This document shows, one piece after another, positions 16,046 through 25,987 of a DNA stretch of 64,000 nt. The first letter of the stretch is position 1. Each line of letters opens with the position of its first letter. The translations under genes were made by a program, and so were the position numbers. A model generated the notes under the pieces. The model saw only the letters and a list, made by a program, of their open reading frames with translations, had not been told where the DNA came from and made no database searches. This stretch comes from Spirirestis rafaelensis WJT71-NPBG6 (GTDB lineage Bacteria; Cyanobacteriota; Cyanobacteriia; Cyanobacteriales; Nostocaceae): the NCBI GenBank assembly GCA_019359015.1, contig JAHHID010000036.1, forward strand, positions 1 to 64,000, given 5' to 3'.

Positions 16046-17335
16046 ATGAGTAGCAATATTTTATTTAAACCTTCAAATCGTCATTGGTTGATTGGGTTAA
16101 TAGTTGCCGCAACTGGAATTACCGGCGCGATCGCTATTTATGGTGTTTCTCAATTTGGGCTTGCTGACAAATCTGCATCTAATCAAGTAGAAACTACACC
16201 TCGCATTCAAAAAGTAACAGCGTTAGCACGACTTGAACCAGAAGCAGAGGTAATTAAATTGTCTGCACCTTTAGCTTTGGATGGCGATCGCATAGCGAAA
16301 ATATTGGTATCTGAAGGTGATACAGTCAAAGCAGGACAAGTTGTGGCAATTCTCGATTCGCGCGATCGCTTGCAAGACGCTTTCCAACAAACTCAACAAC
16401 AGATAAATGTCGCCAAAGCTAAACTCGCACAAGTGAAAGCTGGTGCAAAAACCGGAGAAATTCAAGCACAACAAGCTAGTGTTGAACGTTTGCAGGCGCA
16501 ATTGCAAGGTGATAAAATCGCTCAAGCTGAAACTATAGCTCGATTAAAAGCGCAATTACAAGGAGACAACATTGCCCAACAAGCAACAATTAGAAAACTT
16601 GAAGCCGAACTTAACAACGCACAAGCTGAATATCAGCGCTATCAACAATTATATAAAGAAGGTGCAATTTCTAGCTCTTTGTTTGATAGTAAGCGGTTAA
16701 TTGTAGAAACTAGCAAACAGCAATTAAGTGAAGCGAAAGCCGTTTTCAACCGAATTAACGCCACTGGCAACAAGCAAATCAGCGAAGCCAAAGCCACACT
16801 CAACCGAATTAACGCCACTGGCAACAAGCAAATCAGCGAAGCCAAAGCCACATTTAATAGTATTGCAGAAGTTCGTTCGGTAGATGTGCAAGCAGCGCAG
16901 ACAGAAGTTGATAATGCGATCGCTTCAGCCAAACACGCCAAAACCGACTTAGAAGCAGCTTATATCAAAGCACCAATAACAGGAAAAATTCTGAAAATTC
17001 ACACGCGAATTGGCGAAAAAATTGATGACGCTGGTATTGCAGATTTAGCACAAGTTAATCGCATGGTTGCAGTTACAGAAGTTTATCAAACTGATATTAG
17101 TAAAGTGAAACTCGGACAGCAAGCTATAATTACCAGTCAAGCATTTTCCGGTAAACTGCGCGGCACGGTTTCTCAAATTGGCTTGCAGGTAAATCGGCAA
17201 AACGTCTTCAGCAATCAGCCAGGAGAAAACCTCGATCGCCGAGTAATTGAAGTAAAAATTCGCCTTCACCCCGAAGATAGTCAACGAGTTGCGGGTTTCA
17301 CCAACTTGCAGGTGCAGACAGCAATTGAATTGTAA
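16046..17335 (+). CDS. HlyD-family membrane fusion protein, DevB-like
   Basis: 429 aa. A short cytoplasmic start leads into one membrane segment (about 12-33, 'HWLIGLIVAATGITGAIAIYGVS'). Then come a lipoyl/barrel half ('LDGDRIAKILVSEGDTVKAGQVVAILDSRDRL'), a long coiled-coil hairpin (about 105-300) and the second lipoyl half ('AAYIKAPITGKILKIHTRIGEKI'). A beta-barrel C-terminus ends 'AGFTNLQVQTAIEL'. This is the periplasmic adaptor of a DevBCA exporter, linking the inner-membrane pump to TolC. The coiled coil contains an 18-residue unit (NRINATGNKQISEAKAT) twice in tandem from a 54-bp exact DNA duplication. AGGGAA lies before the ATG. Confidence 0.92.
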   Translation: MSSNILFKPSNRHWLIGLIVAATGITGAIAIYGVSQFGLADKSASNQVETTPRIQKVTALARLEPEAEVIKLSAPLALDGDRIAKILVSEGDTVKAGQVVAILDSRDRLQDAFQQTQQQINVAKAKLAQVKAGAKTGEIQAQQASVERLQAQLQGDKIAQAETIARLKAQLQGDNIAQQATIRKLEAELNNAQAEYQRYQQLYKEGAISSSLFDSKRLIVETSKQQLSEAKAVFNRINATGNKQISEAKATLNRINATGNKQISEAKATFNSIAEVRSVDVQAAQTEVDNAIASAKHAKTDLEAAYIKAPITGKILKIHTRIGEKIDDAGIADLAQVNRMVAVTEVYQTDISKVKLGQQAIITSQAFSGKLRGTVSQIGLQVNRQNVFSNQPGENLDRRVIEVKIRLHPEDSQRVAGFTNLQVQTAIEL

Positions 17336-17389
17336 ATTTCCAATTCCCTGATTTATAACGAATGTCTGATATAAATGGAGAATTTCAAT

Positions 17390-17713
17390 ATGCTTCAAAG
17401 TCTCTACTTAATACTTTGCATCGTTGGTTTTGTTTTGCCCTATTCTCAGCTCGTTCCGTTTCTTTTGGAACATGGATTTGATATTAAGCTGTTTTTTGAA
17501 CAGCTTTTTGCTAACCGAATTTCGGGATTTTTTGGCATGGATGTTGCGGTGTCATCCCTAGTCTTTTGGACATTTGTATTTTGGGAAGGAACACGTTTGA
17601 AAATGCGACATCTCTGGGTTTACGTTGTCTGCAATTTTTTGGTTGGTGTTTCGTTTGGTTTGCCGTTGTTTCTGTTAAGACGACAGCGCCAAGTTGAACA
17701 GCAAACTAATTAA
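17390..17713 (+). CDS. DUF2834 small membrane protein
   Basis: 107 aa from the ATG at 17390, chosen because GGAG (17377-17380) lies 9 nt upstream; an earlier ATG overlaps that site. Three hydrophobic segments are visible (about 3-24, 45-65 and 75-98). The sequence ends in a basic tail (LLRRQRQ). It contains 'FFGMDVAVSSLVFWTFVFWEG', characteristic of DUF2834. The function is unknown. Its position between the devB-like and devC-like genes is unusual and suggests an accessory to this exporter. Confidence 0.82.
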   Translation: MLQSLYLILCIVGFVLPYSQLVPFLLEHGFDIKLFFEQLFANRISGFFGMDVAVSSLVFWTFVFWEGTRLKMRHLWVYVVCNFLVGVSFGLPLFLLRRQRQVEQQTN

Positions 17714-17776
17714 TTGTAGTTAACATTTCAGCGCTAAAGCGCCGACTACGAAGTTATCAATTCTTAGGATTATAAT

Positions 17777-18943
17777 ATGCTGGGCAAATTATTTCGGAAA
17801 ACTCCGCTAGCGTGGCGGCAGTTAATGAAAGAAAAAACTCGTCTAATGGTTGCAGCGGCTGGGATTGCTTTTGCAGACATGCTAATGTTTAGTCAATTGG
17901 GCTTACAAGACTCGCTTTATGACAGCGCGACCTTGGCGCATAGCTTACTACAAGCAGATTTGGTAGTTATTAATCCCCAATTTCAAACTTTAGCTTCACC
18001 GAAAAGCTTTCTTAGAGAACGATTGTATCAAACATTGGCTTCGGAAAATGTTGAAGCAGTCAGTTCAATTTATATTGCGATAGGACAGTGGAAAAATGCT
18101 CAAACTCGCTTAAATCGGGCGATTTTGATATGGGGAGTAGAACCTGAAGCTCCTAGCTTTAAGTTACCAGAAGTCAGACAAAATGCGACAGATTTAAAAC
18201 TTCTGGATAACGTATTATTCGATCGCGCTTCTCGTCCAGAATATGGTGCGATCGCCGATATATTGCAAAAGCATCAGACAATGGAAACAGAATTGAATAA
18301 CCAAAACATTCAAGTAACAGGACTGTTTACTCTTGGCACATCCTTTGGTGCTGACGGTAACGTTATTACCAGCGATTCCACATTCTTGAAGTTGTTTCCC
18401 GAACGTCAACCGCATCAAATAGACGTAGGTTTAATCCAACTCAAACCCGGTATAAATCCTGACGTAGCCCAAGCGCAACTTACCGCAATTTTGCCAAAGG
18501 ATGTGAAAATCTTAACTACCCAAGGTTTTGTTGCAATAGAGAGATATTACTGGGAAAGCCAAGGCACAATTGGCTTTATTTTTGGACTTGGTGTAGTAGT
18601 CGGCTTTATCGTCGGGATTGTGATTGTTTATCAAATACTCTACACCGATGTGACAAATCATTTACCAGAGTATGCCACATTAAAAGCGATGGGTTATAGC
18701 GATCGCTACCTTCTTGGCGTGCTGTTACAAGAAGCACTCCTCTTAGCGATATTAGGGTATATTCCCGGATTTTTGATTTCCATCGGACTTTATCAATTGA
18801 CTTATGCAGCGACACTGCTACCGATTGGCATGACACTCAGCCGCGCCATCAGTGTATTTATTTTAACCGTAGTCATGTGTAGTGCATCTGGTGCGATCGC
18901 CATGCGAAAACTACAAGCTGCCGATCCCGCCGATATATTCTAA
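17777..18943 (+). CDS. DevC-like ABC exporter permease
   Basis: 388 aa, MacB/FtsX-type permease of the DevC family. The start 'MLGKLFRKTPLAWRQLMKEKTRLMVAAAGIAFADMLMF' holds the first membrane segment. A large periplasmic domain follows (about 45-255). Three membrane segments lie at about 262-285, 310-335 and 350-372. The end 'MRKLQAADPADIF' is typical of DevC. It forms the membrane part of the pump with the DevA-like ATPase 36 nt downstream. DevBCA pumps in Nostocales export glycolipids or other hydrophobic compounds. This copy's substrate is unknown. Confidence 0.93.
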   Translation: MLGKLFRKTPLAWRQLMKEKTRLMVAAAGIAFADMLMFSQLGLQDSLYDSATLAHSLLQADLVVINPQFQTLASPKSFLRERLYQTLASENVEAVSSIYIAIGQWKNAQTRLNRAILIWGVEPEAPSFKLPEVRQNATDLKLLDNVLFDRASRPEYGAIADILQKHQTMETELNNQNIQVTGLFTLGTSFGADGNVITSDSTFLKLFPERQPHQIDVGLIQLKPGINPDVAQAQLTAILPKDVKILTTQGFVAIERYYWESQGTIGFIFGLGVVVGFIVGIVIVYQILYTDVTNHLPEYATLKAMGYSDRYLLGVLLQEALLLAILGYIPGFLISIGLYQLTYAATLLPIGMTLSRAISVFILTVVMCSASGAIAMRKLQAADPADIF

Positions 18944-18979
18944 CTTTCCTCCTCTGCGCCTCTGCGTGAGAAAAATTCC

Positions 18980-19678
18980 ATGTCAACACAACCCGTCATC
19001 TCCGTCCAAAACCTCAACCATTACTTTGGTAGCGGAGAAGTTCGCAAACAAGCATTATTTGACATTAACTTAGAAATTTATCCAGGCGACATAGTAATTA
19101 TGACAGGTCCAAGTGGTTCCGGAAAAACCACATTATTGTCGTTAATGGGTGGACTGCGTTCTCCTCAAGAAGGTAGCCTAAAAATCTTATCAGAGGAAAT
19201 GTGCAAAGCCAGCAAAAAGCAGTTAACCCAAATTCGGCGACAGATTGGCTATATTTTCCAAGCACATAACTTGATGACATTTTTGACAGCTAAAGAAAAT
19301 GTACGAATGTCTCTAGAGTTACATGAAGAGATGTTAAATCAAGACATGGATGGCAAAGCGCTTGCCATGTTAGAAACAGTTGGTTTGGGAAATCGTGCTA
19401 ATTATTACCCAGAAAATCTATCAGGTGGACAAAAACAAAGAGTAGCGATCGCTCGTGCCTTGATCAGCCAACCTAAAATAGTTTTAGCAGACGAACCCAC
19501 TGCTGCACTCGACAAAAAATCGGGACGCGATGTCGTCGAATTAATGCAAAAACTTGCTAAAGAACAAGGCTGTACAATTTTGCTCGTTACTCATGACAAC
19601 CGCATCCTTGATATTGCCGATCGCATCATTTATATGGAAGATGGGCAATTAAAGGATGAAGGATTAAGGATGAAATAA
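18980..19678 (+). CDS. DevA-like ABC transporter ATPase
   Basis: 232 aa, complete ABC ATPase: Walker A 'GPSGSGKTTLL' (about 43), Q-loop 'IFQAHNLM', signature 'LSGGQKQRVAIARAL', Walker B 'IVLADEPTAALD', and H-loop 'LLVTHDNR'. It energises the DevC-like permease. The pump is regulated presumably by the TetR protein at the start of the cluster. The CRISPR array starts right after its stop, with its far (leader-distal) end toward this gene. The two loci therefore converge. Confidence 0.94.
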   Translation: MSTQPVISVQNLNHYFGSGEVRKQALFDINLEIYPGDIVIMTGPSGSGKTTLLSLMGGLRSPQEGSLKILSEEMCKASKKQLTQIRRQIGYIFQAHNLMTFLTAKENVRMSLELHEEMLNQDMDGKALAMLETVGLGNRANYYPENLSGGQKQRVAIARALISQPKIVLADEPTAALDKKSGRDVVELMQKLAKEQGCTILLVTHDNRILDIADRIIYMEDGQLKDEGLRMK

Positions 19679-19697
19679 GATGCAATAAAGCAATCTG

Positions 19698-22600
19698 AGT
19701 GAAATTTCAACTCCGGGGTTACTTTTATCCTTAAAGTGCTTGTCTCTGTTTCAATCCCTAATAGGGAGTAACTGAAATTTCAACTCCGGGGATAAAGTTA
19801 CCGAATGTGCTTCGCTCCCCGTTTCAATCCCTAATAGGGAGTAACTGAAATTTCAACATCCAGTCGTATTAGCCGCATTAGCCCTTTGCTCGTTTCAATC
19901 CCTAATAGGGAGTAACTGAAATTTCAACACCACCGCCAGTTGCCCCCGTCGCCCCCGGTACGCCCTGCGTTTCAATCCCTAATAGGGAGTAACTGAAATT
20001 TCAACGTGTTTGAATTCATGTACACCTTTTCAAATTACGGTTTCAATCCCTAATAGGGAGTAACTGAAATTTCAACTTCGCAAGCGAATTGCTTGGAATT
20101 CTAATAAAGCGGTTTCAATCCCTAATAGGGAGTAAGTGAAATTTCAACCTGAAGAATTACGTCTGTTATTTACTGATGGATTGTTTCAATCCCTAATAGG
20201 GAGTAAGTGAAATTTCAACTCTGGAGGGTGTCGGTAGAGCCTGCCGAGAGCGTAGTTTCAATCCCTAATAGGGAGTAAGTGAAATTTCAACTTAGACGGC
20301 AATACCTTGTGCGCCGACTGTGCCCGTTTCAATCCCTAATAGGGAGTAAGTGAAATTTCAACAAGCAATGCTATCGCATAGGCGTGCGCGACATAAAAGG
20401 GAGTCAGTTTCAATCCCTAATAGGGAGTAAGTGAAATTTCAACGCCCCCACTCCAACGAGTACGCCGCCCCAGTCAATTGTTTCAATCCCTAATAGGGAG
20501 TAAGTGAAATTTCAACCATCTATATGCGTGGCGCAGAGGCAGTATCAAAGTTTCAATCCCTAATAGGGAGTAAGTGAAATTTCAACGCTAGTCAATATTG
20601 ACGGTAAAGAATTTGAAATAGATGTTTCAATCCCTAATAGGGAGTAAGTGAAATTTCAACTCGCTCCTCAGGTGTCATTTCGGCGTAAATATGCGTCCAG
20701 TTTCAATCCCTAATAGGGAGTAAGTGAAATTTCAACAATCTGTGGCTACTCATAGCTGGTCGGTTCTACTTGTTTCAATCCCTAATAGGGAGTAAGTGAA
20801 ATTTCAACTCGTGGCGAATTCGTCCGAACTTATCGTCCCGCGTGTTTCAATCCCTAATAGGGAGTAAGTGAAATTTCAACTTCTGAGTAGGCAAGGCTGT
20901 CGGCGTAGTCCGGCGTTTCAATCCCTAATAGGGAGTAAGTGAAATTTCAACGCCTTAACTAGGGCTTCCGTGTAGCGCCCTGTGCCGTTTCAATCCCTAA
21001 TAGGGAGTAAGTGAAATTTCAACCTTCAGTCAAAGCGTATTGAGAGGCTTCTATATTGTTTCAATCCCTAATAGGGAGTAAGTGAAATTTCAACCTTTCG
21101 CTTCGCCCTGCGGGGTCGGTTTTTCGGCGTTTCAATCCCTAATAGGGAGTAAGTGAAATTTCAACCCAATACACCTTTATTTTAAGGGTAATCCCATCAT
21201 GTTTCAATCCCTAATAGGGAGTAAGTGAAATTTCAACCTAGGTAAAATATACGGGTTCCGGGAACTCCGGTGGTTTCAATCCCTAATAGGGAGTAAGTGA
21301 AATTTCAACCACCAGTGTTTTGTACCGAGCTTACGTAGCCCGTTTCAATCCCTAATAGGGAGTAAGTGAAATTTCAACAATCAATATCTACTCACCCAAA
21401 GAAATTCAAAGTCGTTTCAATCCCTAATAGGGAGTAAGTGAAATTTCAACGGTGTGTCTTTCACTGGTTTGTTTGACTTTTTTGTTGTTTCAATCCCTAA
21501 TAGGGAGTAAGTGAAATTTCAACATAGATTACCAAATCCAGAGAATGGAAATCCCTCGGTTTCAATCCCTAATAGGGAGTAAGTGAAATTTCAACGGTAA
21601 TGGCTCAATTAGCTACAGGAGGAGGCAAGTTTCAATCCCTAATAGGGAGTAAGTGAAATTTCAACATTAATGATGCCTTTTTCCCAGTAGTGAAGAGTTC
21701 TGTTTCAATCCCTAATAGGGAGTAAGTGAAATTTCAACCTGATAAATACGCGGATAGAAAAGCCGAAATCATAAGTTTCAATCCCTAATAGGGAGTAAGT
21801 GAAATTTCAACTCTAAATTTGAGTCCTAAAACTGAAAATTTAAAAGTTTCAATCCCTAATAGGGAGTAAGTGAAATTTCAACCTTTTTTACCTCCTGATA
21901 TCTCGTAAGATCCCCTGTTTCAATCCCTAATAGGGAGTAAGTGAAATTTCAACGATTTATTCTTAGTTCCAAAAAAGAGAGAGGACTTGTTTCAATCCCT
22001 AATAGGGAGTAAGTGAAATTTCAACCTGTTGAGTTGGTACAAGGTGGGCGTAAAATTGGTTTCAATCCCTAATAGGGAGTAAGTGAAATTTCAACGATTA
22101 AAGATAATGTGTATGCACGTAAAGTACTGTTGTTTCAATCCCTAATAGGGAGTAAGTGAAATTTCAACAATGACTTGATTAGGTGTTAGAGGTTTTCTTC
22201 CTTGTTTCAATCCCTAATAGGGAGTAAGTGAAATTTCAACTTCGCTGAAGTTGGGGCTTCCAAAATCAACTACACAAGGTTTCAATCCCTAATAGGGAGT
22301 AAGTGAAATTTCAACGTCGTAGCCGCCTTAGATGCTCACCCCAATCTGAAGTTTCAATCCCTAATAGGGAGTAAGTGAAATTTCAACGAACCCAATCGCA
22401 GGCAATGCCGAGGCAATTTGCACGTTTCAATCCCTAATAGGGAGTAAGTGAAATTTCAACCCTTTTTCCCTAAACCACCCTCTACCACTGCTGTTTCAAT
22501 CCCTAATAGGGAGTAAGTGAAATTTCAACTGTAGTTGTGGCATTTACCATCTACTCTTCCTTCTGTTTCAATCCCTAATAGGGAGTAAGTGAAATTTCAA

Positions 22601-23768
22601 CTAAGTTTAATGATGTTCATTACTCAGGAGATAGAAGTTTCAATCCCTAATAGGGAGTAAGTGAAATTTCAACTAAATCGTTCCAAGGTTGATTTCCCCG
22701 AACCAGGTTTCAATCCCTAATAGGGAGTAAGTGAAATTTCAACGTCATAAACTCCCTTTGGTGTTCCATTGAAGCTACTACGCGTTTCAATCCCTAATAG
22801 GGAGTAAGTGAAATTTCAACAAACGATGGAGGCACTTTAGCTTTAGGACTGCAAGTGGTTTCAATCCCTAATAGGGAGTAAGTGAAATTTCAACGCAGCA
22901 AGGGCAATGAAATTAGGTAAATCTATAAGTTTCAATCCCTAATAGGGAGTAAGTGAAATTTCAACCTTTTTGATGCTAATAACGCAATTATCAATGCCTC
23001 TGTTTCAATCCCTAATAGGGAGTAAGTGAAATTTCAACATGTGATTATCGAAAATATCGATGAATTTACTGATGTTTCAATCCCTAATAGGGAGTAAGTG
23101 AAATTTCAACCTTTGGATTATTAGCTATATTAAAGAGGTCGGAAGCAGTTTCAATCCCTAATAGGGAGTAAGTGAAATTTCAACTCTCTTTGGGCTATCT
23201 CTCCTTTTGAAAGGAGTTGTTTCAATCCCTAATAGGGAGTAAGTGAAATTTCAACAAACATCAAGATAGTATTAACCGTATTCAATTTGTTTCAATCCCT
23301 AATAGGGAGTAAGTGAAATTTCAACCTTAGTTTTTAGTACCAAAGTTAAAGCCTCAGCTAAAGTTTCAATCCCTAATAGGGAGTAAGTGAAATTTCAACG
23401 TTTTAGTTTATGGCTCTGATTTTCCCGCTGCCAATGGTGTTTCAATCCCTAATAGGGAGTAAGTGAAATTTCAACACAACTCTTACTAGATTTATCTTTG
23501 TCTAAATAATCAGTTTCAATCCCTAATAGGGAGTAAGTGAAATTTCAACAAGCAGTATTGTGTCGTGGGGATAGAACTAAGTTCGTTTCAATCCCTAATA
23601 GGGAGTAAGTGAAATTTCAACCCTACTGGAGGATCAAGCCTCCCTAAGTTGATTAATATGTTTCAATCCCTAATAGGGAGTAAGTGAAATTTCAACTTTA
23701 CTCCAAAGTCCTTTTACCAAGCCGTTGAAAGGTTTCAATCCCTAATAGGGAGTAAGTGAAATTTCAAC
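19698..23768 (-). CRISPR. Type I-D-associated CRISPR array, 56 full repeats plus one truncated
   Basis: The 37-bp repeat reads on the plus strand from GTTTCAATCCCTAATAGGGA to a ...GAAATTTCAAC end. On the minus strand it ends in GGGATTGAAAC, so crRNAs carry the usual ATTGAAAC 5' handle and the array is transcribed leftward. I located 56 full repeats, the first at 19748-19784 and the last at 23732-23768. Spacers are 32-44 nt, mostly 34-37. A 14-bp repeat stump lies at 19698-19711, followed by one more 36-nt spacer. The first five full repeats (leader-distal) have GTAACTG where all others have GTAAGTG. The leader is on the cas2 side. Confidence 0.97.
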
Positions 23769-23995
23769 AGTAAGAGGCTAAAACTGAGTCAGTATGAGGT
23801 TTTCAAGGTTCGGTTGCGCGGATGGGAAAATCATAACACACTCCAAAGCGATCGCACAATGTCAAAAAAGCTGAAACCTTTACTGTGTATGGTGCGCGGG
23901 TAGCTAGCGAGTGAAGACAATGGCAAAGCTGTGTCTTGCAAGGGATTCAGCCATTTTCATCAAAACCTCTTTTTCTACACCTACCCATCCGCGCA
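23769..23995 (-). promoter_or_regulatory. CRISPR leader and array promoter
   Basis: This 227-bp gap between the cas2 stop codon and the newest repeat is the expected leader. Reading leftward, an extended -10 box TGTTATGAT (TATGAT at 23835-23830) could start the pre-crRNA about 55 nt before the first repeat. A TTGACA lies too far upstream (24 nt) to be its -35. GCGCGGATGGG (23816-23826) and CCCATCCGCGC (23984-23994) form an 11-bp inverted repeat spanning the leader. Acquisition sites (integration-host-factor-like or Cas1-Cas2 motifs) cannot be assigned by eye. Confidence 0.7.
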
Positions 23996-24268
23996 CTAAG
24001 CAAAGAAAATTGTTTCATCGCGGGGTTGTTCGCCACCGATACGTTCAACTTTACCAAAACAACACGCGCATAGAAAGTAAAAGCGAATGCTATCGGTGTC
24101 AGGCTTAATCAACTTGTTCAAGCGCGATCGCAATTTTGCATATTGGGTATCGGTAAGCTGACATTCAAACACGCTATATTGTACCCATTGCCCGTAAGAC
24201 TTAAGGGTGCTGTGAATTTTGGTACGGCGTTTATCTTCAGAAATATCGTAGGAGACAACAACGTTCAT
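23996..24268 (-). CDS. cas2: CRISPR adaptation endonuclease Cas2
   Basis: 90 aa from the ATG at 24268 (a GTG four codons earlier is less likely). It begins 'MNVVVSYDISEDKRRTKIHSTLKSYG', the ferredoxin-like fold start with the conserved metal-binding Asp of 'YDIS'. It continues 'QYSVFECQLTDTQYAKLRSRLNKLI'. Cas2 dimers bridge two Cas1 dimers to integrate new spacers at the leader end. It is the last gene of the cas operon, 24 nt after cas1, and the leader begins right after its stop. Confidence 0.95.
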   Translation of the reverse strand: MNVVVSYDISEDKRRTKIHSTLKSYGQWVQYSVFECQLTDTQYAKLRSRLNKLIKPDTDSIRFYFLCACCFGKVERIGGEQPRDETIFFA

Positions 24269-24292
24269 CGTGACTTGCACTCTTTGAATTGA

Positions 24293-25294
24293 TTATTTCA
24301 AAACCAGTGGTGGATATTTTTCGCTTTCGCCCATTAAGTATTTTGCAAGCAACCGGGCTTGCAGTTCAAAAGCTTCTTGATACATGCATTTGCGTCCTAA
24401 GACTGGATGTTTAAACTCAGATTGTTTTTTCTGTGCGTACAGCCGCAAAAAGGTTTTGCGTCCTTCAGGGGTAAGGGAAACCGCACCGCTTAATGGCTCT
24501 GTAACAAAATCTGCGGGTGTCAAATAGCGTTTGTTTATTGCCAATAGTACAACTGCATCTACTATTAATGGGCGAAACTCCTCCATTAAGTCCAAAGCCA
24601 GCGATGGACGACCGTAGCGATCGCAATGCAAATACCCCAAATAAGGGTCAAACCCGACAATGTTAACTGCACCTTGAACATCGTGACGCAGCAACGAGTA
24701 CCCAAAGCTGAGTAGGGAATTGACTGGATCGGTTGGGGGACGCCGGACGCGGGTTTTAAATTCAAATTCCGCATTGCGAATGAGTTGGTTGAAACAGCCA
24801 AAATATGCAGCACTCCCCGCACCTTCCAGCCCACGTAACGAGTTTACTGTTTGTGTTGTGTCGATGGGTGCGATCGCATGTTCTATGCGGGTAATGCTAG
24901 CAGATAAATCCAAGTCTGTATCGCGTTGACGGCGGATAAGAGTGTTGCGGTAGTTTTTAAGTTTACCGCGTACAAACGCTTGTACGGCGTGAATTGCTTG
25001 AGGTGACTCACCCGCTGCTTGCCATTGGGCTTTGCGAACAAAGATATTTTTGGTAACTTCTGGCTCTAATCGTCCGAGATAGCGACCTGTATCGGTAAGA
25101 AAAGTCAGTGGAATTTGCCTTGTTAATAGTTCATTAACAACAGCTGGTGAAACTGTAGCACGCCCTAAAACTACAATACCATCGATTTTGAGTAATGGTA
25201 TATCTAAAATCGTTTTTTTGTCGAACTTGACGCTTAATCGTTCGTCGATTTTACCGATAAATGCATCATTTTGGGAAATGTAAACTGTGCCCAT
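24293..25294 (-). CDS. cas1: CRISPR integrase Cas1 (type I-D)
   Basis: 333 aa. The N-terminal beta domain is 'MGTVYISQNDAFIGKIDERLSVKFDKKTILDIPLLKIDGIVVLG'. The helical catalytic domain holds 'LRGLEGAGSAAYFGCFNQLI' with the metal-binding Glu, 'HCDRYGRPSLALDLMEEFRPLIVDAVVL' with the His and acidic residue. Length and motifs are normal for an active spacer integrase. It lies between cas4 (57 nt before) and cas2, as in other I-D adaptation modules. Confidence 0.96.
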   Translation of the reverse strand: MGTVYISQNDAFIGKIDERLSVKFDKKTILDIPLLKIDGIVVLGRATVSPAVVNELLTRQIPLTFLTDTGRYLGRLEPEVTKNIFVRKAQWQAAGESPQAIHAVQAFVRGKLKNYRNTLIRRQRDTDLDLSASITRIEHAIAPIDTTQTVNSLRGLEGAGSAAYFGCFNQLIRNAEFEFKTRVRRPPTDPVNSLLSFGYSLLRHDVQGAVNIVGFDPYLGYLHCDRYGRPSLALDLMEEFRPLIVDAVVLLAINKRYLTPADFVTEPLSGAVSLTPEGRKTFLRLYAQKKQSEFKHPVLGRKCMYQEAFELQARLLAKYLMGESEKYPPLVLK

Positions 25295-25351
25295 AAAGTA
25301 TGAGTTGAGTGTTATGAGTGTTTGATTGTTAAAAAATTTAAAATCAAAAAG

Positions 25352-25945
25352 TTAGAGTGCTTCTTGATAGCGACTTACTTTTTCTGTTGCTTGAGGTAAA
25401 CATCGTCCATACAAGCTGCATCCATCGCAGCGCTTGGTCTTGACAGCTTTAGGCATTGTCCCTGTAGATAAAAGTATTTGCACAGCTTCGATAGTAGCGA
25501 TCGCACTTTGTCGCAACTCTTCATTTATCTCGACTAATTGGCGTTGGTGCGAATGTGCGTAATAGATATAACCAGTATTAATAGTTTTTCCGGTCATTTC
25601 TTCTAAACACAAGGCTTGGGCGCAGACTTGCAGTTCATCGTTATCCCATTCACCTTTGCGTCCGCGTTTGTATTCAACAGGATAAAATTCGCCATTTTCA
25701 GCTTCGATTAAGTCTGATTTACCAATGAGTTTATGTGTATCTGATTTCAGCCAGATTGCCCGAATTTGCCAAGTTGATTCGCGGTTCCCTTCACTAACAG
25801 TATGCACGCGTTCATGTAAACTTGTGCCTTCAATTGTGTATTGGTTGTCAATAAATTCTCCCGCACAAAACATCCGCCAGCAGCGGTGCGGGCAGTAAGC
25901 ATATTGGTTTAATGCTGCAATTTGAATATATTCGTCATTTCTCAT
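25352..25945 (-). CDS. cas4: CRISPR adaptation nuclease Cas4
   Basis: 197 aa, RecB-type nuclease. The Fe-S cluster cysteines are visible: Cys18 in 'YAYCPHRCWRMFC' and three more in 'KRCDGCSLYGRC' near residues 172-182. The nuclease core includes 'LIGKSDLIEAENGEFYPVEYKRGRKGEW', with the Asp and the E-x-K pair, and a following Gln motif 'LQVCAQALCLEEM'. Cas4 trims prespacers and selects PAM-bearing ends before Cas1-Cas2 integration. It is co-directional with cas6 and cas1. Confidence 0.95.
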   Translation of the reverse strand: MRNDEYIQIAALNQYAYCPHRCWRMFCAGEFIDNQYTIEGTSLHERVHTVSEGNRESTWQIRAIWLKSDTHKLIGKSDLIEAENGEFYPVEYKRGRKGEWDNDELQVCAQALCLEEMTGKTINTGYIYYAHSHQRQLVEINEELRQSAIATIEAVQILLSTGTMPKAVKTKRCDGCSLYGRCLPQATEKVSRYQEAL

Positions 25946-25987
25946 TGGTTATTTATCTTTTATTATTTTTAGCTTTATTAACAATTG

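Noticed and set aside
23831-23870. TTGACA as -35 of the CRISPR leader promoter
   Set aside because: It is 24 bp from the TATGAT box, too far for a standard promoter. An extended -10 alone is the better reading.
23911-24108. ORF on the plus strand over the CRISPR leader and cas2
   Set aside because: It is antisense to cas2 and to the leader, and has no ribosome site.
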